Shown: positions 18,274 through 27,431 of the stretch, piece after piece
How the letters are laid out: every line of letters begins with the position of its first letter
How positions within the stretch are numbered: position 1 is the first letter of the stretch
Assembly (NCBI GenBank): GCA_945865485.1
Contig: CAMBEC010000004.1
Location: forward strand, 62,001-126,000
Length of the DNA: 64,000 bases
DNA from: Rickettsia typhi
Lineage (GTDB): Bacteria; Pseudomonadota; Alphaproteobacteria; Rickettsiales; Rickettsiaceae
Direction: 5' to 3'
Notes under the pieces: model-generated
Databases searched by the model: none
Told to the model about the DNA's origin: nothing
What the model saw: the letters and a program-made list of their open reading frames with translations, nothing else
Program-made: the position numbers and the translations under genes

Positions 18274-19292
18274 TTTCCCTTATCCTTAACTAGTTTTTTC
18301 ATAATAATTGATTGTCTGTGCCAGTCCCTTATGGGGACAGCTGGAGTCCCGCCCATTATTCCAGGCTCCTTTATATCCTGGATGACACCACCTTGGCCAG
18401 CAATTTGTACTCCATCTGCAATAGTAATATGTCCAGCAACTCCCACTTGTCCACCTAAGGCACAATAAGATCCTATTGTACTGCTACCAGCAATACCTAC
18501 CTGAGCAACAAGGATTGCTCCTTTCTTAACGTGAGCATTATGACCAATTTGGACTAGATTATCAATCCTACAAAAATCTTCAATAATAGTATCATTCATT
18601 GAACCACGATCAATGCAGGAATTAGCACCAATTTCGACATCATTGCCAATTAGTACTCTGCCAATATGGTATATTTTTTTATGAATCCCTTTATCTGTAG
18701 CAAAGCCAAAGCCATCCTGCCCTATTCTTGCTCCAGCAAGTATAACTACATTATCGCCAATTATAGCATGACTTATTGAGACATTTGAATCAATTCTTGC
18801 CGCAAGTCCAACCTTTACTCCGAAATCTATAAAAGTTCCAGATTCAATAACACTGTTATCGCCTATTTCAACTTCGTCCTCAATTACGACATTATGGCCT
18901 ATATAGCAGTTTTTGCCTATTTTTGCAGAGGAGGAAACATAAGCCGATGGAGTTATTTGTGATACGATACGGCGAGCTTTCGAATAAAATAAATCAAGAG
19001 CTTTGGCATATGAATAGTATGGGTTATGCGCTCTAAGAAGTATGGTATTGTTTGTAGAAATATTTTCAAAATTATAGGGCACTATACAGGCCCCAGCCTT
19101 ACTCTTCTTATAGTCTTCAATGTATTTTTTATTACTTAAAAAACTTAAAGACGATGGCTCAGCTTCAGATAAAGATTTTATTTCATAAAATTCTTTTTCT
19201 GCATCGGTTTTTGAAATCTCACAACCAATAGCTGTTGCAATTTTTTGTAGCGTATGTGGACCGGAGTTTGAATAAAAAAATTTTTCTGCCAT
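18270..19292 (-). CDS. lpxD: UDP-3-O-(3-hydroxyacyl)glucosamine N-acyltransferase
   Basis: LpxD adds the second hydroxyacyl chain in lipid A synthesis. The 340-residue protein has an N-terminal uridine-binding domain (residues 1-110) and a long hexapeptide beta helix containing [22 protein letters not shown] and [16 protein letters not shown], with the expected catalytic His. It is the first gene of the lpxD-fabZ-lpxA-lpxI operon. Upstream bamA, often linked in other proteobacteria, is absent here. Confidence 0.95.
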   Translation of the reverse strand: MAEKFFYSNSGPHTLQKIATAIGCEISKTDAEKEFYEIKSLSEAEPSSLSFLSNKKYIEDYKKSKAGACIVPYNFENISTNNTILLRAHNPYYSYAKALDLFYSKARRIVSQITPSAYVSSSAKIGKNCYIGHNVVIEDEVEIGDNSVIESGTFIDFGVKVGLAARIDSNVSISHAIIGDNVVILAGARIGQDGFGFATDKGIHKKIYHIGRVLIGNDVEIGANSCIDRGSMNDTIIEDFCRIDNLVQIGHNAHVKKGAILVAQVGIAGSSTIGSYCALGGQVGVAGHITIADGVQIAGQGGVIQDIKEPGIMGGTPAVPIRDWHRQSIIMKKLVKDKGK

Positions 19293-19380
19293 TTATTTTC
19301 CTTTTAATAAAGCATAGTAACCTCAATTTGACCAAGGTTATATCAATATTATCTGGTAGTAAATCGAATATTAAAGGTAT

Positions 19381-20199
19381 TTATATAAACTGATTAATTT
19401 CCTTTGTCGCATATTTATATGCTTCAGATGTATAATGCTTACCAGTTTCATAAGCATATTTAGCAGCTCCCCAAGCTAGGCTACTAAAGCTAAATGAAGG
19501 GAAAATGTCACCAATATCTAATTCTGAGCCAAAATCATATGTATTAGTCGAATTAATTTCTCTTGGAGTGATTGTTGTTGGTATATGAATAGGATCCATA
19601 GCTGGCTCTACCTCTCTTAAAACAGGAGCTTCTTCCACCATGGGCAAGTGATATAGGTCGTTTTCTATAGCCGGTGCTTCTCCCATTATTTGTTGTTGCT
19701 GAAGTTCTGGGATAATTTCTGCTAACGCTATATTTTTTATAAAATTATTTTTAGTTTGTGTTTTAACGGTAGTTGGTTCGCTTAAGTTTAGGTATTTTAT
19801 CTCAGTTGTATTAATGGATTGTGTACTATATCGGACAGTAACATTTCTGTTACTAGCACTATTTCCTATAATTTGGAGTAACTTATCTGAACCTCGTCCA
19901 ATTTTATTATTGCTATATAAAGTTAATAATATTTTACTTGGGTCGGTAATGGATACGGTCCTACCTATACTGACAAGTATGAGTTTTGCTTCGCCTGTAG
20001 AGCTCTTTTCTATCTGAGCTCTTACACCTGTTTCAATAGATCTTTTGTTTATGTTATAAGCTGTTCCGCTTATAGTGCTATCAATAGTTATTTTCTTTCC
20101 ATTAAGGAGAATATCACCTTTTTTGAATAGAACTTTTTCTGTTCCAATAAAATCAATTTTTTGACTCCCAGAGACATAAGAATTACTTATTATCGACAT
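19381..20199 (-). CDS. Unknown protein, paralog of the 13893-15191 product (flagellin-IN-like domain)
   Basis: The 272-residue protein is not recognised as a named family. Residues about 20-125 (GDILLNGKKITIDS, ISGTAYNINKRSIETGVRAQI, LILVSIGRTVSITDPSKIL, IGRGSDKLLQI) align position by position with the N-terminal domain encoded at 13893 and follow the flagellin/hook IN motif pattern. The middle is Pro- and Glu-rich and looks disordered. The C terminus (SLAWGAAKYAYETGKHYTSE) is an Ala/Tyr-rich helix. No signal peptide is seen. It follows the lipid A operon's upstream side but is spaced 88 bp from lpxD. Confidence 0.7.
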   Translation of the reverse strand: MSIISNSYVSGSQKIDFIGTEKVLFKKGDILLNGKKITIDSTISGTAYNINKRSIETGVRAQIEKSSTGEAKLILVSIGRTVSITDPSKILLTLYSNNKIGRGSDKLLQIIGNSASNRNVTVRYSTQSINTTEIKYLNLSEPTTVKTQTKNNFIKNIALAEIIPELQQQQIMGEAPAIENDLYHLPMVEEAPVLREVEPAMDPIHIPTTITPREINSTNTYDFGSELDIGDIFPSFSFSSLAWGAAKYAYETGKHYTSEAYKYATKEINQFI

Positions 20200-20549
20200 A
20201 AGTTATAACTAAGTTTAATATTATTTATAACTTAGTTATATATTAATTTGTATTAATAAGCAATCAAATAGTTAACTTATTTTAATTAAACTCAGGCTGG
20301 TGCTTAAGATTATAGGATGTTGAAATAGCATTAGTATGCAACAGATGATAACAAAAAGATTATAATTTTTATGGATACTTTGACTAAGCTTGGTATAATA
20401 AATACGCTTATATCAAATCGCTATGGTTAATGTTGCAAATAGATTTTTAAGGCACTTATCGTAACTCAAGTTGATTTGCTAGAATTAAGCCTAGCGATTT
20501 TGGTACTATATAGAAATGGTTATTTGTTAATTTATAAATAGAAAATATT
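20200..20549. other. 350-bp intergenic region
   Basis: AT-rich region between divergent genes, presumably containing both promoters. GTTATAACTAAGTT and AACTTAGTTAT-type segments at 20210-20240 form an inverted repeat just upstream of the minus-strand gene, which could be an operator or a decayed element end. No gene or RNA was recognised. Confidence 0.3.
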
Positions 20550-20846
20550 ATGTCTAAAATTGTAAAATTATTAGCTTTATCTGTTCTTCTTGTTGGTTGT
20601 AGTGGTGTTACACGCCATGAACATAATCATAAATATCCACACACTCATCCAGTCGAGAAAAGTGCTGACCATAAAGCAGAACATTCTAAGCATCATGGTC
20701 ATCATCATAAGCATAACGCAAAGATGGGGTCTAACAATATTGAAAATCAAGTAACAAAGAATGCTACTAACCTTAATAGCCATGTAGCAAAGGATATGGC
20801 TAATACGGCGTCAGCTGTAACAAATGCAGCGAAAACTATAAAGTAA
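20550..20846 (+). CDS. Small histidine-rich lipoprotein
   Basis: The 98-residue product has a lipoprotein signal peptide with lipobox LLVGC (lipidated Cys17). The following 40 residues are packed with histidine (RHEHNHKYPHTHP, HSKHHGHHHKHN), followed by an Asn/Ala-rich tail. The His cluster suggests binding of zinc, nickel or copper at the envelope. It stands alone, with a strong hairpin terminator immediately after it. It is too simple in composition to place in a family, but codon pattern, signal and terminator support a real gene. Confidence 0.8.
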   Translation: MSKIVKLLALSVLLVGCSGVTRHEHNHKYPHTHPVEKSADHKAEHSKHHGHHHKHNAKMGSNNIENQVTKNATNLNSHVAKDMANTASAVTNAAKTIK

Positions 20847-20859
20847 CTTTATTTGTAAA

Positions 20860-20893
20860 TAGTATTTCCACTCTTTAAAAAGTGGAAATACTA
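20860..20893 (+). terminator. Hairpin terminator after the His-rich lipoprotein gene
   Basis: TAGTATTTCCACT and AGTGGAAATACTA form a perfect 13-bp stem around an 8-base loop, 14 bp after the stop codon. There is no long T run, so it may act as a processing or stability hairpin as well. Confidence 0.6.
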
Positions 20894-20936
20894 TGGAATC
20901 TGGTTCAATTAAGAGTTCTGCAGGCTAAAACTTCTA

Positions 20937-21104
20937 AAATAGTTATCAAACATATCGAAACTAACCTGAACTTGATTCAGGATCTCATGCAGAAGAAAGA
21001 AGATCCTGAATCAAGTTCAGGATGACTCCATTTTACAAAGGAGAAAAACTATGTTACCTAAAACCTACCATCTCTATATACCCCATTAGCTCAGATTAAC
21101 TATG
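20937..21104. repeat. Miniature dispersed element with perfect 21-bp hairpin
   Basis: Arms at 20965-20985 and 21001-21021 are perfect inverted repeats (CCTGAACTTGATTCAGGATC and so on) around a 15-base loop. The sequence after the hairpin (TTTACAAAGGAGAAAAACTATG ... TAGCTCAGATTAACTATG) matches the element at 39.6 kb and ends in the same TAGCTCAGATTA border. It lies between the lipoprotein and protease genes. Confidence 0.75.
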
Positions 21105-21141
21105 ACTTTTTTATTTCTGGAGAAGAGTAAGTGTGTGGTAT

Positions 21142-22596
21142 CTATAAGCTTTCAGATATCCATTCAGATACTTTCGGGTCATATTTCAGAATCCTAGGCT
21201 TACTTTCTATACTATCAAAAGTAATATCTTGCATCAACGCTTCATGCGCAGAGATAAAGCCTCTGTCAGCTCCGAAGGCAGGAAAATAGGGCTGAAAATT
21301 CATATATTCCAAATTTACATATTTCTGTTTTATTGCTTTGTTTGTAGCTGCTGTAAGCTCGGCAAGTGAATTGATTTTTGTGCCATTAATAGATTTTATC
21401 TGAATTCTATAGATAGATTTATAATCCTGAACAAACATCTCTGGAATGCTGCTAAAACTGCTTCCTGTTTGTACATTTGCAAGTGCAACACTACCTATTG
21501 GAATGCCAGATTTGGCTGCTACGAAATCGTCAGCTTCAAAAAATAGCCCACCTGCAAAGTCTAGCATTTTTGAGATTTTATTTGTTTCAAGATCATAGAG
21601 TTTAACTTCTTGCTCAAGTTTTTTACCATTTCTAATGATAGTAAGTTTAACTTTATCAGAAGTTGAATTACTCAGTGCAAGGTCAAGAAGACATAAATCT
21701 GCTCCTATTTGTTTGCCCTCTACTTGCCATAGAATATCACCAGGTAAAATTTTACCTTCCGCTGTTCCGCCAGGTAAAACTTTTCTGACAATTATTGCTC
21801 TGTTACGCGCGTCAGGTAAGTCCTTTATGTAATTACTCATTTCTTCTTTTGAGAAATTACGATGCTTCACAGCTTTATCTAGAGAGTAGAGTTCGGTAAT
21901 AACGCCAATATGTTTTCTGCTCGGATGTATTTTATCTGCCTGTAGTTCCTTTAGTACATGAGTAACATATTCTCCTTTAAGTGCTAGAGAATGAGTTTTT
22001 CCTCCGCCATAGAGCACTCCAATTGCTTTATTCTCAATATTAAGTATAGGCGACCCGCTAGCACCACCTGTTGAGTTCATATTAATTACATATGATCCTT
22101 GCGGCATCTCTCCGTTTATCTCATATAAGTCAGATAAATAGCCATTATGAAATGAAAATCCCTGCCCTTCAGTGTTTCCAACTATAAAGACATCGGATCC
22201 GAGTTTTGGAATTTCGTTGGTAAATTCAACTATCTCAAACTCTGTGGGAAATGCTTTTGGATCTATTTGCATAATAGCAAAATCTGCATACTGATCATAA
22301 TAAACTACTTTTGCTTCAGCTTGCTGACCGTTATGGAAGGTAATAAAATATGTTCCAACTGAAACTCTACCTACAACATGGCTATTAGTTACTAAAAAAC
22401 CTTTCTGGCCATCAACAATGAATCCAGTTCCAGACCAGCTCCCAGTATTCATGTATGCTGAAACTGGTATCCTGCTATTAATTGTTACAATGGCTTTTCT
22501 GATTTTTTCAATTTCTTTTATTTTTGTGCCGTCAGCATAAACTTTTGTCGTTAAAACAAATAATGTTATCGCAAAAACTTTTAAAAATTTTAACAT
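21142..22596 (-). CDS. DegP/HtrA-like trypsin-type serine protease
   Basis: The 484-residue protein begins with a signal peptide (cleavage near residue 21), so it should act in the periplasm or beyond. The protease domain has His73 (VTNSHVVG), Asp105 (YADFAIMQID) and Ser180 (TGGASGSPI), a full catalytic triad; the usual GNSGGP is GASGSP. PDZ-like segments follow near residues 245-330 (VLPGGTAEGKILPGDILWQVEGK) and in the C-terminal part. It probably degrades or refolds misfolded envelope proteins, or processes secreted ones. It is not the canonical DegP and no partner gene is adjacent. Confidence 0.88.
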   Translation of the reverse strand: MLKFLKVFAITLFVLTTKVYADGTKIKEIEKIRKAIVTINSRIPVSAYMNTGSWSGTGFIVDGQKGFLVTNSHVVGRVSVGTYFITFHNGQQAEAKVVYYDQYADFAIMQIDPKAFPTEFEIVEFTNEIPKLGSDVFIVGNTEGQGFSFHNGYLSDLYEINGEMPQGSYVINMNSTGGASGSPILNIENKAIGVLYGGGKTHSLALKGEYVTHVLKELQADKIHPSRKHIGVITELYSLDKAVKHRNFSKEEMSNYIKDLPDARNRAIIVRKVLPGGTAEGKILPGDILWQVEGKQIGADLCLLDLALSNSTSDKVKLTIIRNGKKLEQEVKLYDLETNKISKMLDFAGGLFFEADDFVAAKSGIPIGSVALANVQTGSSFSSIPEMFVQDYKSIYRIQIKSINGTKINSLAELTAATNKAIKQKYVNLEYMNFQPYFPAFGADRGFISAHEALMQDITFDSIESKPRILKYDPKVSEWISESL

Positions 22597-22613
22597 ATTT
22601 ATTACCTATTGCT

Positions 22614-22641
22614 CTTGTAAAAAAATTATCCTGCACTATAT
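22614..22641 (+). promoter_or_regulatory. Candidate heat-shock (RpoH-type) promoter of dnaK
   Basis: CTTG at 22614-22617 and ACTATAT at 22635-22641 are separated by 17 bp. This is one base from the alphaproteobacterial RpoH consensus CTTG-N17-CYTATNT. It is 73 bp upstream of the dnaK start. Confidence 0.45.
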
Positions 22642-22713
22642 CAAAGGCTATGGACTAGAAAAGAGAATTATCGCTTCTATGTCAAGTATTTATTTTAGAC
22701 GAGGAATATTAAT

Positions 22714-24630
22714 ATGGGAAAAGTTATAGGTATTGATCTTGGTACTACCAATTCATGCGTAGCAATTATGGATGGAAAGGAACCAAAGGTACTAGCAAAT
22801 ATTGAAGGCGAGAGAACAACTCCTTCGATGGTAGCATTTACAGATAGTGGAGAAAGGCTAGTTGGTCAACCAGCTAAAAGACAATCAGTGACCAATCCTG
22901 ATAAGACTTTGTTTGCAATCAAGAGATTGATCGGACGTAGTTACGATGATCCTACGGTCAAAAAAGATAAAGAAATGGTCGCTTTTAAGATCGTCAAATC
23001 TGATAATGGTGATGCGTGGGTAGAAGTAGATAAAAAACAGTATTCCCCAAGCCAGATAAGCGCTTACATACTACAAAAGATGAAAGAAACAGCAGAGAAC
23101 TATTTAGGTGAAACAGTAACCCAAGCAATAATCACTGTTCCAGCTTACTTTAATGATGCACAAAGACAAGCTACTAAAGATGCTGGTAAAATAGCCGGTC
23201 TTGAAGTTTTAAGGATTATCAATGAACCAACTGCGGCAGCTTTAGCTTATGGGCTAGATAAAACAGAGAACAAAACAATAGTTGTTTATGATCTTGGTGG
23301 CGGTACATTTGACGTATCGGTGCTTGAAATTGGGGACGGCGTTTTCGAAGTAAAAGCCACCAACGGTGACACATTTCTGGGTGGTGAAGATTTCGACATG
23401 ACCATCTTGAATTACTTGATTGATGAATTCAAAAAAGAGACTTCTGTTGATTTAAAAAAAGATCCACTTGCTTTGCAGCGCCTAAAAGAAGCGGCTGAAA
23501 AGGCTAAGAAAGAGCTTTCAAGTACTCAGCAGACAGATATCAATTTACCATATATTACGGCAGATGCGTCTGGTCCAAAACATATGAATATTAAACTTAG
23601 CAGATCTAAGCTTGAGTCTCTTGTGATGGATCTTATTGATCGTACCATGGAACCTTGCAAAAAAGCTCTAAAGGATGCTGGTTTAAAACCAAGCGAAATA
23701 GATGAGGTGATTTTGGTCGGTGGTATGACCAGAATGCCAAAAGTGGTTGAGAAAGTTAAAGAATTTTTTGGTCGTGAGCCACATAAAGGAGTGAATCCTG
23801 ATGAGGTTGTTGCTCTTGGAGCTGCTATCCAAGGTGGTGTACTACAAGGTGATGTAAAGGATGTGCTATTACTTGATGTGACCCCACTATCTTTAGGTAT
23901 TGAGACTTTAGGTGGTGTATTTACACGTTTGATTGATCGTAACACAACAATTCCAACAAAGAAAAGTCAGGTTTTTTCTACAGCTGATGACAATCAGCAT
24001 GCTGTGACTATTAGAGTATTCCAAGGTGAAAGAGAAATAGCAGCTCATAATAAATTACTTGGACAGTTTAATCTAGAAGGAATTCCTCCGTCACCAAGAG
24101 GTATGCCTCAGATCGAAGTTACCTTCGATATTGACGTTAATGGGATTGTGCATGTGTCAGCAAAAGATAAGGCTAGTGGCAAAGAGCAGAAGGTTACCAT
24201 TCAAGCATCTGGTGGTTTAAAAGATGATGAAATTGAGCAGATGATCAAGGATGCTGAAAAAAATGCATCAGAGGATAAGAAGCGTAAAGAATTTATTGAA
24301 GTAAAAAATAAAGCAGATACGCTTATATATTCTACTGAAAAAAGTCTTAAGGATTTCGCAGATAAAATTGCAGCGAATGATAAACAGCTAATTGAAGATG
24401 CCATTGCCTCTCTCAAAAAAGCAATGGAATCGGAAGATGATCTTGAGTCAATTAATCAGAAAACAGAAGAGTTAGCTGCTGCAAGTATGAAAATTGGCGA
24501 AGTAATGTATGGTAATAAAGAAGGTGAATCAGCCACTCAAGGTGGTGAAACACCTTCACAAAATGCTGATGATGGTAAAGTTGTAGAAGGTGAATTTAAG
24601 GACGTTAGTGATACTAAACCTAACAATTAA
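22714..24630 (+). CDS. dnaK: Molecular chaperone DnaK (Hsp70)
   Basis: The 638-residue Hsp70 has the nucleotide-binding domain ([17 protein letters not shown] at residues 5-21, [30 protein letters not shown]), the linker [19 protein letters not shown], the substrate-binding domain and the acidic C-terminal tail. It folds proteins with DnaJ, encoded next, and GrpE, not in the window. A repeat element separates dnaK from dnaJ, so they may be separate transcripts. Confidence 0.99.
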   Translation: MGKVIGIDLGTTNSCVAIMDGKEPKVLANIEGERTTPSMVAFTDSGERLVGQPAKRQSVTNPDKTLFAIKRLIGRSYDDPTVKKDKEMVAFKIVKSDNGDAWVEVDKKQYSPSQISAYILQKMKETAENYLGETVTQAIITVPAYFNDAQRQATKDAGKIAGLEVLRIINEPTAAALAYGLDKTENKTIVVYDLGGGTFDVSVLEIGDGVFEVKATNGDTFLGGEDFDMTILNYLIDEFKKETSVDLKKDPLALQRLKEAAEKAKKELSSTQQTDINLPYITADASGPKHMNIKLSRSKLESLVMDLIDRTMEPCKKALKDAGLKPSEIDEVILVGGMTRMPKVVEKVKEFFGREPHKGVNPDEVVALGAAIQGGVLQGDVKDVLLLDVTPLSLGIETLGGVFTRLIDRNTTIPTKKSQVFSTADDNQHAVTIRVFQGEREIAAHNKLLGQFNLEGIPPSPRGMPQIEVTFDIDVNGIVHVSAKDKASGKEQKVTIQASGGLKDDEIEQMIKDAEKNASEDKKRKEFIEVKNKADTLIYSTEKSLKDFADKIAANDKQLIEDAIASLKKAMESEDDLESINQKTEELAAASMKIGEVMYGNKEGESATQGGETPSQNADDGKVVEGEFKDVSDTKPNN

Positions 24631-24649
24631 TTGATCTAAATTTTAGTGA

Positions 24650-24790
24650 ACCGGCTGTGCTTGCTTACACTTGTAAACTTCGCAGTCGTGCTTGGCTACC
24701 TAGCTTGAGATCCTGAATTTGATTCAGGATCTCAAGCAACAGAAGAAGATTCTGAATCAAATTCAGGATGACTTAGTAGTAGGGTTTTTT
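24650..24790. repeat. Hairpin repeat between dnaK and dnaJ
   Basis: Arms 24711-24732 and 24747-24768 (TCCTGAATTTGATTCAGGAT and near-complement) form a 22-bp stem with one mismatch-type pair around a 14-base loop. The same hairpin occurs at 20965 and 39711. Placed between the two chaperone genes, the folded RNA could reduce read-through from dnaK to dnaJ. Confidence 0.7.
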
Positions 24791-24847
24791 TATGTAATCA
24801 ATTCTGCCTAAGTTTATTATCACCTAATGTAAGTAGGAAATTAAGAC

Positions 24848-25984
24848 ATGACAAAGAGAGATTATTATGAGGTGCTTGAGGTTCCACGTTCTGCAGACGG
24901 TCCTGAAATAAAAAAAGCGTATCTTAAGCTAGCTAAGAAATATCATCCTGATACAAATGCTGGAGCCCCATCGGCTGAAATAAAATTCAAAGAAATAAGT
25001 GAAGCTTATGAGGTTTTAAAAGACGAGCAAAAAAGAGCTGCCTATGACAGGATGGGACACAGCGCCTTTGAACAAGGTGGAGGTGGTGGATTTCATTCTC
25101 GCGGAGCTAGTAATAATCCTGATATAAATGACATATTTGGCGATTTTTTTAGTGATTTCATGGGAGGTAATAGAGGAGGAGCACCTAGACAAAGGGCAAG
25201 CCAATCAAGAGGTTCGGATTTAAAATATAATCTGACAATTACCCTAGAAGAAGCTTTTACTGGAGTAGATAAGAAAATAAATTTTAATGCCGAATCAAAG
25301 TGCTCTTCTTGTGATGGAAAAGGTACTAATGAACCAAATGCTAATAGTACATGCCCGCAATGTAGTGGAACTGGTGCTATTCGTATGCAACAAGGATTTT
25401 TTGCTATAGAACAGACATGTAACAAATGTAATGGTCAGGGGCAGGTCATTAAAAATCCTTGTACAACATGCCATGGTTCTGGTCGTTGTTCTAAGCATAA
25501 AAATTTAATTGTTAATATACCACATGGCGTTGAAAATGGCGTGAGGATTCGTATTGCTGGAGAAGGAGAAGCTGGTTTCAGAGGTGGTTCAGTTGGAGAT
25601 TTGTATGTTTTTATTACAGTGAGTTCTCATGATATTTACCAAGTTGAAGGAAGTAACTTGCACTTTAGATTGCCGTTAAACTTTACTAAGGCTGCACTTG
25701 GGGGAGAAGTTGATATTCCAACTATTGATGGTTCAACTATTACGTTGAAAATACCAGCTGGTACTCAGACAGGTGATAAATTGAGATTGAAAGGTAAGGG
25801 GATGTCTAGAGTTCGATCATCAGAGCGAGGTGATTTCTATGCACATGCCTTTGTTCAAACTCCAAAAAATCTCACTAAGAAGCAAAAAGAACTCTTAGAA
25901 GAACTTGATAAAGAATTTGGCGAAACAAAAGAAAACTATAGTAGTGATGGTTTTTTTTCCAAAATGAAAAATATATGGTCTTAA
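24848..25984 (+). CDS. dnaJ: Chaperone protein DnaJ (Hsp40)
   Basis: The 378-residue co-chaperone stimulates the DnaK ATPase. Residues 4-70 are the J domain with HPD (KKYHPDTNA). A Gly/Phe-rich linker follows, then four zinc-binding CxxCxGxG repeats ([32 protein letters not shown]) and the C-terminal substrate-binding domain. All metal-binding cysteines are present. A strong hairpin terminator follows. Confidence 0.98.
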   Translation: MTKRDYYEVLEVPRSADGPEIKKAYLKLAKKYHPDTNAGAPSAEIKFKEISEAYEVLKDEQKRAAYDRMGHSAFEQGGGGGFHSRGASNNPDINDIFGDFFSDFMGGNRGGAPRQRASQSRGSDLKYNLTITLEEAFTGVDKKINFNAESKCSSCDGKGTNEPNANSTCPQCSGTGAIRMQQGFFAIEQTCNKCNGQGQVIKNPCTTCHGSGRCSKHKNLIVNIPHGVENGVRIRIAGEGEAGFRGGSVGDLYVFITVSSHDIYQVEGSNLHFRLPLNFTKAALGGEVDIPTIDGSTITLKIPAGTQTGDKLRLKGKGMSRVRSSERGDFYAHAFVQTPKNLTKKQKELLEELDKEFGETKENYSSDGFFSKMKNIWS

Positions 25985-26031
25985 TAGAAGTTTAGGATAA
26001 TTATGATCGTAGACTAAGTCTTAATATAGGC

Positions 26032-26066
26032 AAAAGTCCTCTTGAACTTAGTTCAGGGGGACTTTT
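26032..26066 (+). terminator. Hairpin terminator after dnaJ
   Basis: AAAAGTCCTCTTGAAC and GTTCAGGGGGACTTTT form a 16-bp stem (two G-U pairs) with a three-base loop, ending in a T-rich run. The stem contains the TTGAACT/GTTCAGG motif of the dispersed hairpins, so it may be a repeat used as a terminator. Confidence 0.7.
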
Positions 26067-26242
26067 CTTTCTGCCTGAGCGTAATCCTAGGAACTGGTTG
26101 ATATAGCGTTTTTACCAAAACAACACTGTTGATCAATCATTTATACTTAATTTAATAATAAAATATAACCGAAATCTTTCTTGCAATATTGTATTAGACG
26201 CTGTATAAAAACAGGACTTAGAAGCGATCACTAGTTTCCTAA

Positions 26243-26317
26243 GGCCCCTTCGTCTAGCGGTTAGGACGACACCCTTTCACGGTGTAAACACGGGTTCGAT
26301 TCCCGTAGGGGTCACCA
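26243..26317 (+). tRNA. tRNA-Glu(TTC)
   Basis: The 75-nt cloverleaf has acceptor GGCCCCT/AGGGGTC, anticodon stem ACACC/GGTGT with loop CTTTCAC (anticodon TTC), T loop TTCGATT, discriminator A and encoded CCA at 26315-26317. It lies alone between the dnaJ terminator and tatA. Confidence 0.95.
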
Positions 26318-26459
26318 TATCCAGGCCTAATATCAAACTCAGGTTAGTCTACCGAAGCGATTTACTAGCAGAACCAAATTTATTCCTAGATTTAACGAAT
26401 AAAATTGGTTATCATATTTTTCGAAACAGTCCTTAAATTAACTTATTTTTTACAGCATT

Positions 26460-26609
26460 ATGGGAATTAGTCTTGTTCAGTTGATAATTATTCTACTAAT
26501 TATCCTACTGTTATTTGGTGCAGGAAAATTACCGCAAGTTATGTCTGAACTTGGTAAGGGTCTCAAAGCATTTAAATCTTCTTTAAAAGACGAAGATAAA
26601 AAAGACTAA
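26460..26609 (+). CDS. tatA: Sec-independent translocase subunit TatA (short)
   Basis: The frame ATG at 26460 to TAA at 26607 encodes 49 residues: a short N terminus, one membrane helix ([16 protein letters not shown]), the [21 protein letters not shown] amphipathic helix that defines TatA, and a charged DEDKKD tail. TatA forms the pore for folded proteins with TatC (4561-5292). It is shorter than usual, but all functional parts are present. bamD follows 74 bp later. Confidence 0.93.
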   Translation: MGISLVQLIIILLIILLLFGAGKLPQVMSELGKGLKAFKSSLKDEDKKD

Positions 26610-26683
26610 TACAAGCTGTACCTAAAGTAGTTTTTCGTATATATAATATTGAATAAAAAAATAACCTATCTGGTCCTAAAATT

Positions 26684-27427
26684 ATGAATTTTACTAAATC
26701 ACTTTTTTCTGTAATCATAGTATCTCTAGCTCTTGCTTCGTGTAAATCCAAACTGAAAGATAATGAAGATATCACTCCAGCTCAAGAGCTATACAGTAAA
26801 GGTATTAAGGAGTTGGAAAGCGGTGAGTATAAAAAGGCTTCTGCGGAATTCGAAAAGGTGTTTTTCCAACATCCTGGTAATAGTATAACACCTCAAGCTG
26901 AGCTTATGCAGGCATATTCTTTATATCTTGCTGGTGAATATGAGGAGTCAGCTGATATCTTAGATATATTTGTCAAGCTTCACCCTAGGCATGAGGATAT
27001 TGCATATGCGTACTATCTGAAAGCGCTTGCAAACTATATCCAAATCTCAGATGTAAGATTGGATCAGTCGAAAACTAAATACGCTAGTGAAGGACTTGAA
27101 GAAGTTATTATGAGATTTCCTGAGTCTAAATATGCGATGGATGCTGCATTAAAATTAGATCTAGTAAATGATCATTTAGCTGGAAAGGAAATGTTTGTTG
27201 GGCGTTATTATCTAGGTAAAAGAAATCCAGTAGCTGCAATAAAAAGGTTTCAAATAGTGGTTGAAAGCTATGACACTACTTCTCACGCTCCTGAGGCGTT
27301 ATATAGGCTTGTCGAAAGTAACTTAATGCTTGGGCTTGTCGATGAAGCAAAAAAATATGCCACGGTACTTTCCCATAACTACCCAGATAATCAGTGGCGC
27401 AAATATAGTGATAATTTGTTGAAATAG
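26684..27427 (+). CDS. bamD: Outer membrane assembly lipoprotein BamD
   Basis: The 247-residue lipoprotein has a signal peptide with lipobox ALASC (Cys20) and then five tetratricopeptide-like repeats (EYKKASAEFEKVFFQHPGN, EYEESADILDIFVKLHPRH and so on). BamD is the essential partner of BamA for inserting beta-barrel proteins into the outer membrane. It precedes recN by 4 bp, a conserved alphaproteobacterial neighbour pair. Confidence 0.93.
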   Translation: MNFTKSLFSVIIVSLALASCKSKLKDNEDITPAQELYSKGIKELESGEYKKASAEFEKVFFQHPGNSITPQAELMQAYSLYLAGEYEESADILDIFVKLHPRHEDIAYAYYLKALANYIQISDVRLDQSKTKYASEGLEEVIMRFPESKYAMDAALKLDLVNDHLAGKEMFVGRYYLGKRNPVAAIKRFQIVVESYDTTSHAPEALYRLVESNLMLGLVDEAKKYATVLSHNYPDNQWRKYSDNLLK

Positions 27428-27431
27428 AGAA

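Noticed and set aside
20965..21021. Hairpin repeats considered as CRISPR
   Set aside because: Copies are scattered across intergenic gaps with no regular spacers and no cas genes.
23526..23945. 139-residue minus-strand frame inside dnaK
   Set aside because: It lies wholly within a strongly conserved gene, has no recognised motif and mirrors its codon pattern, so it is a shadow.
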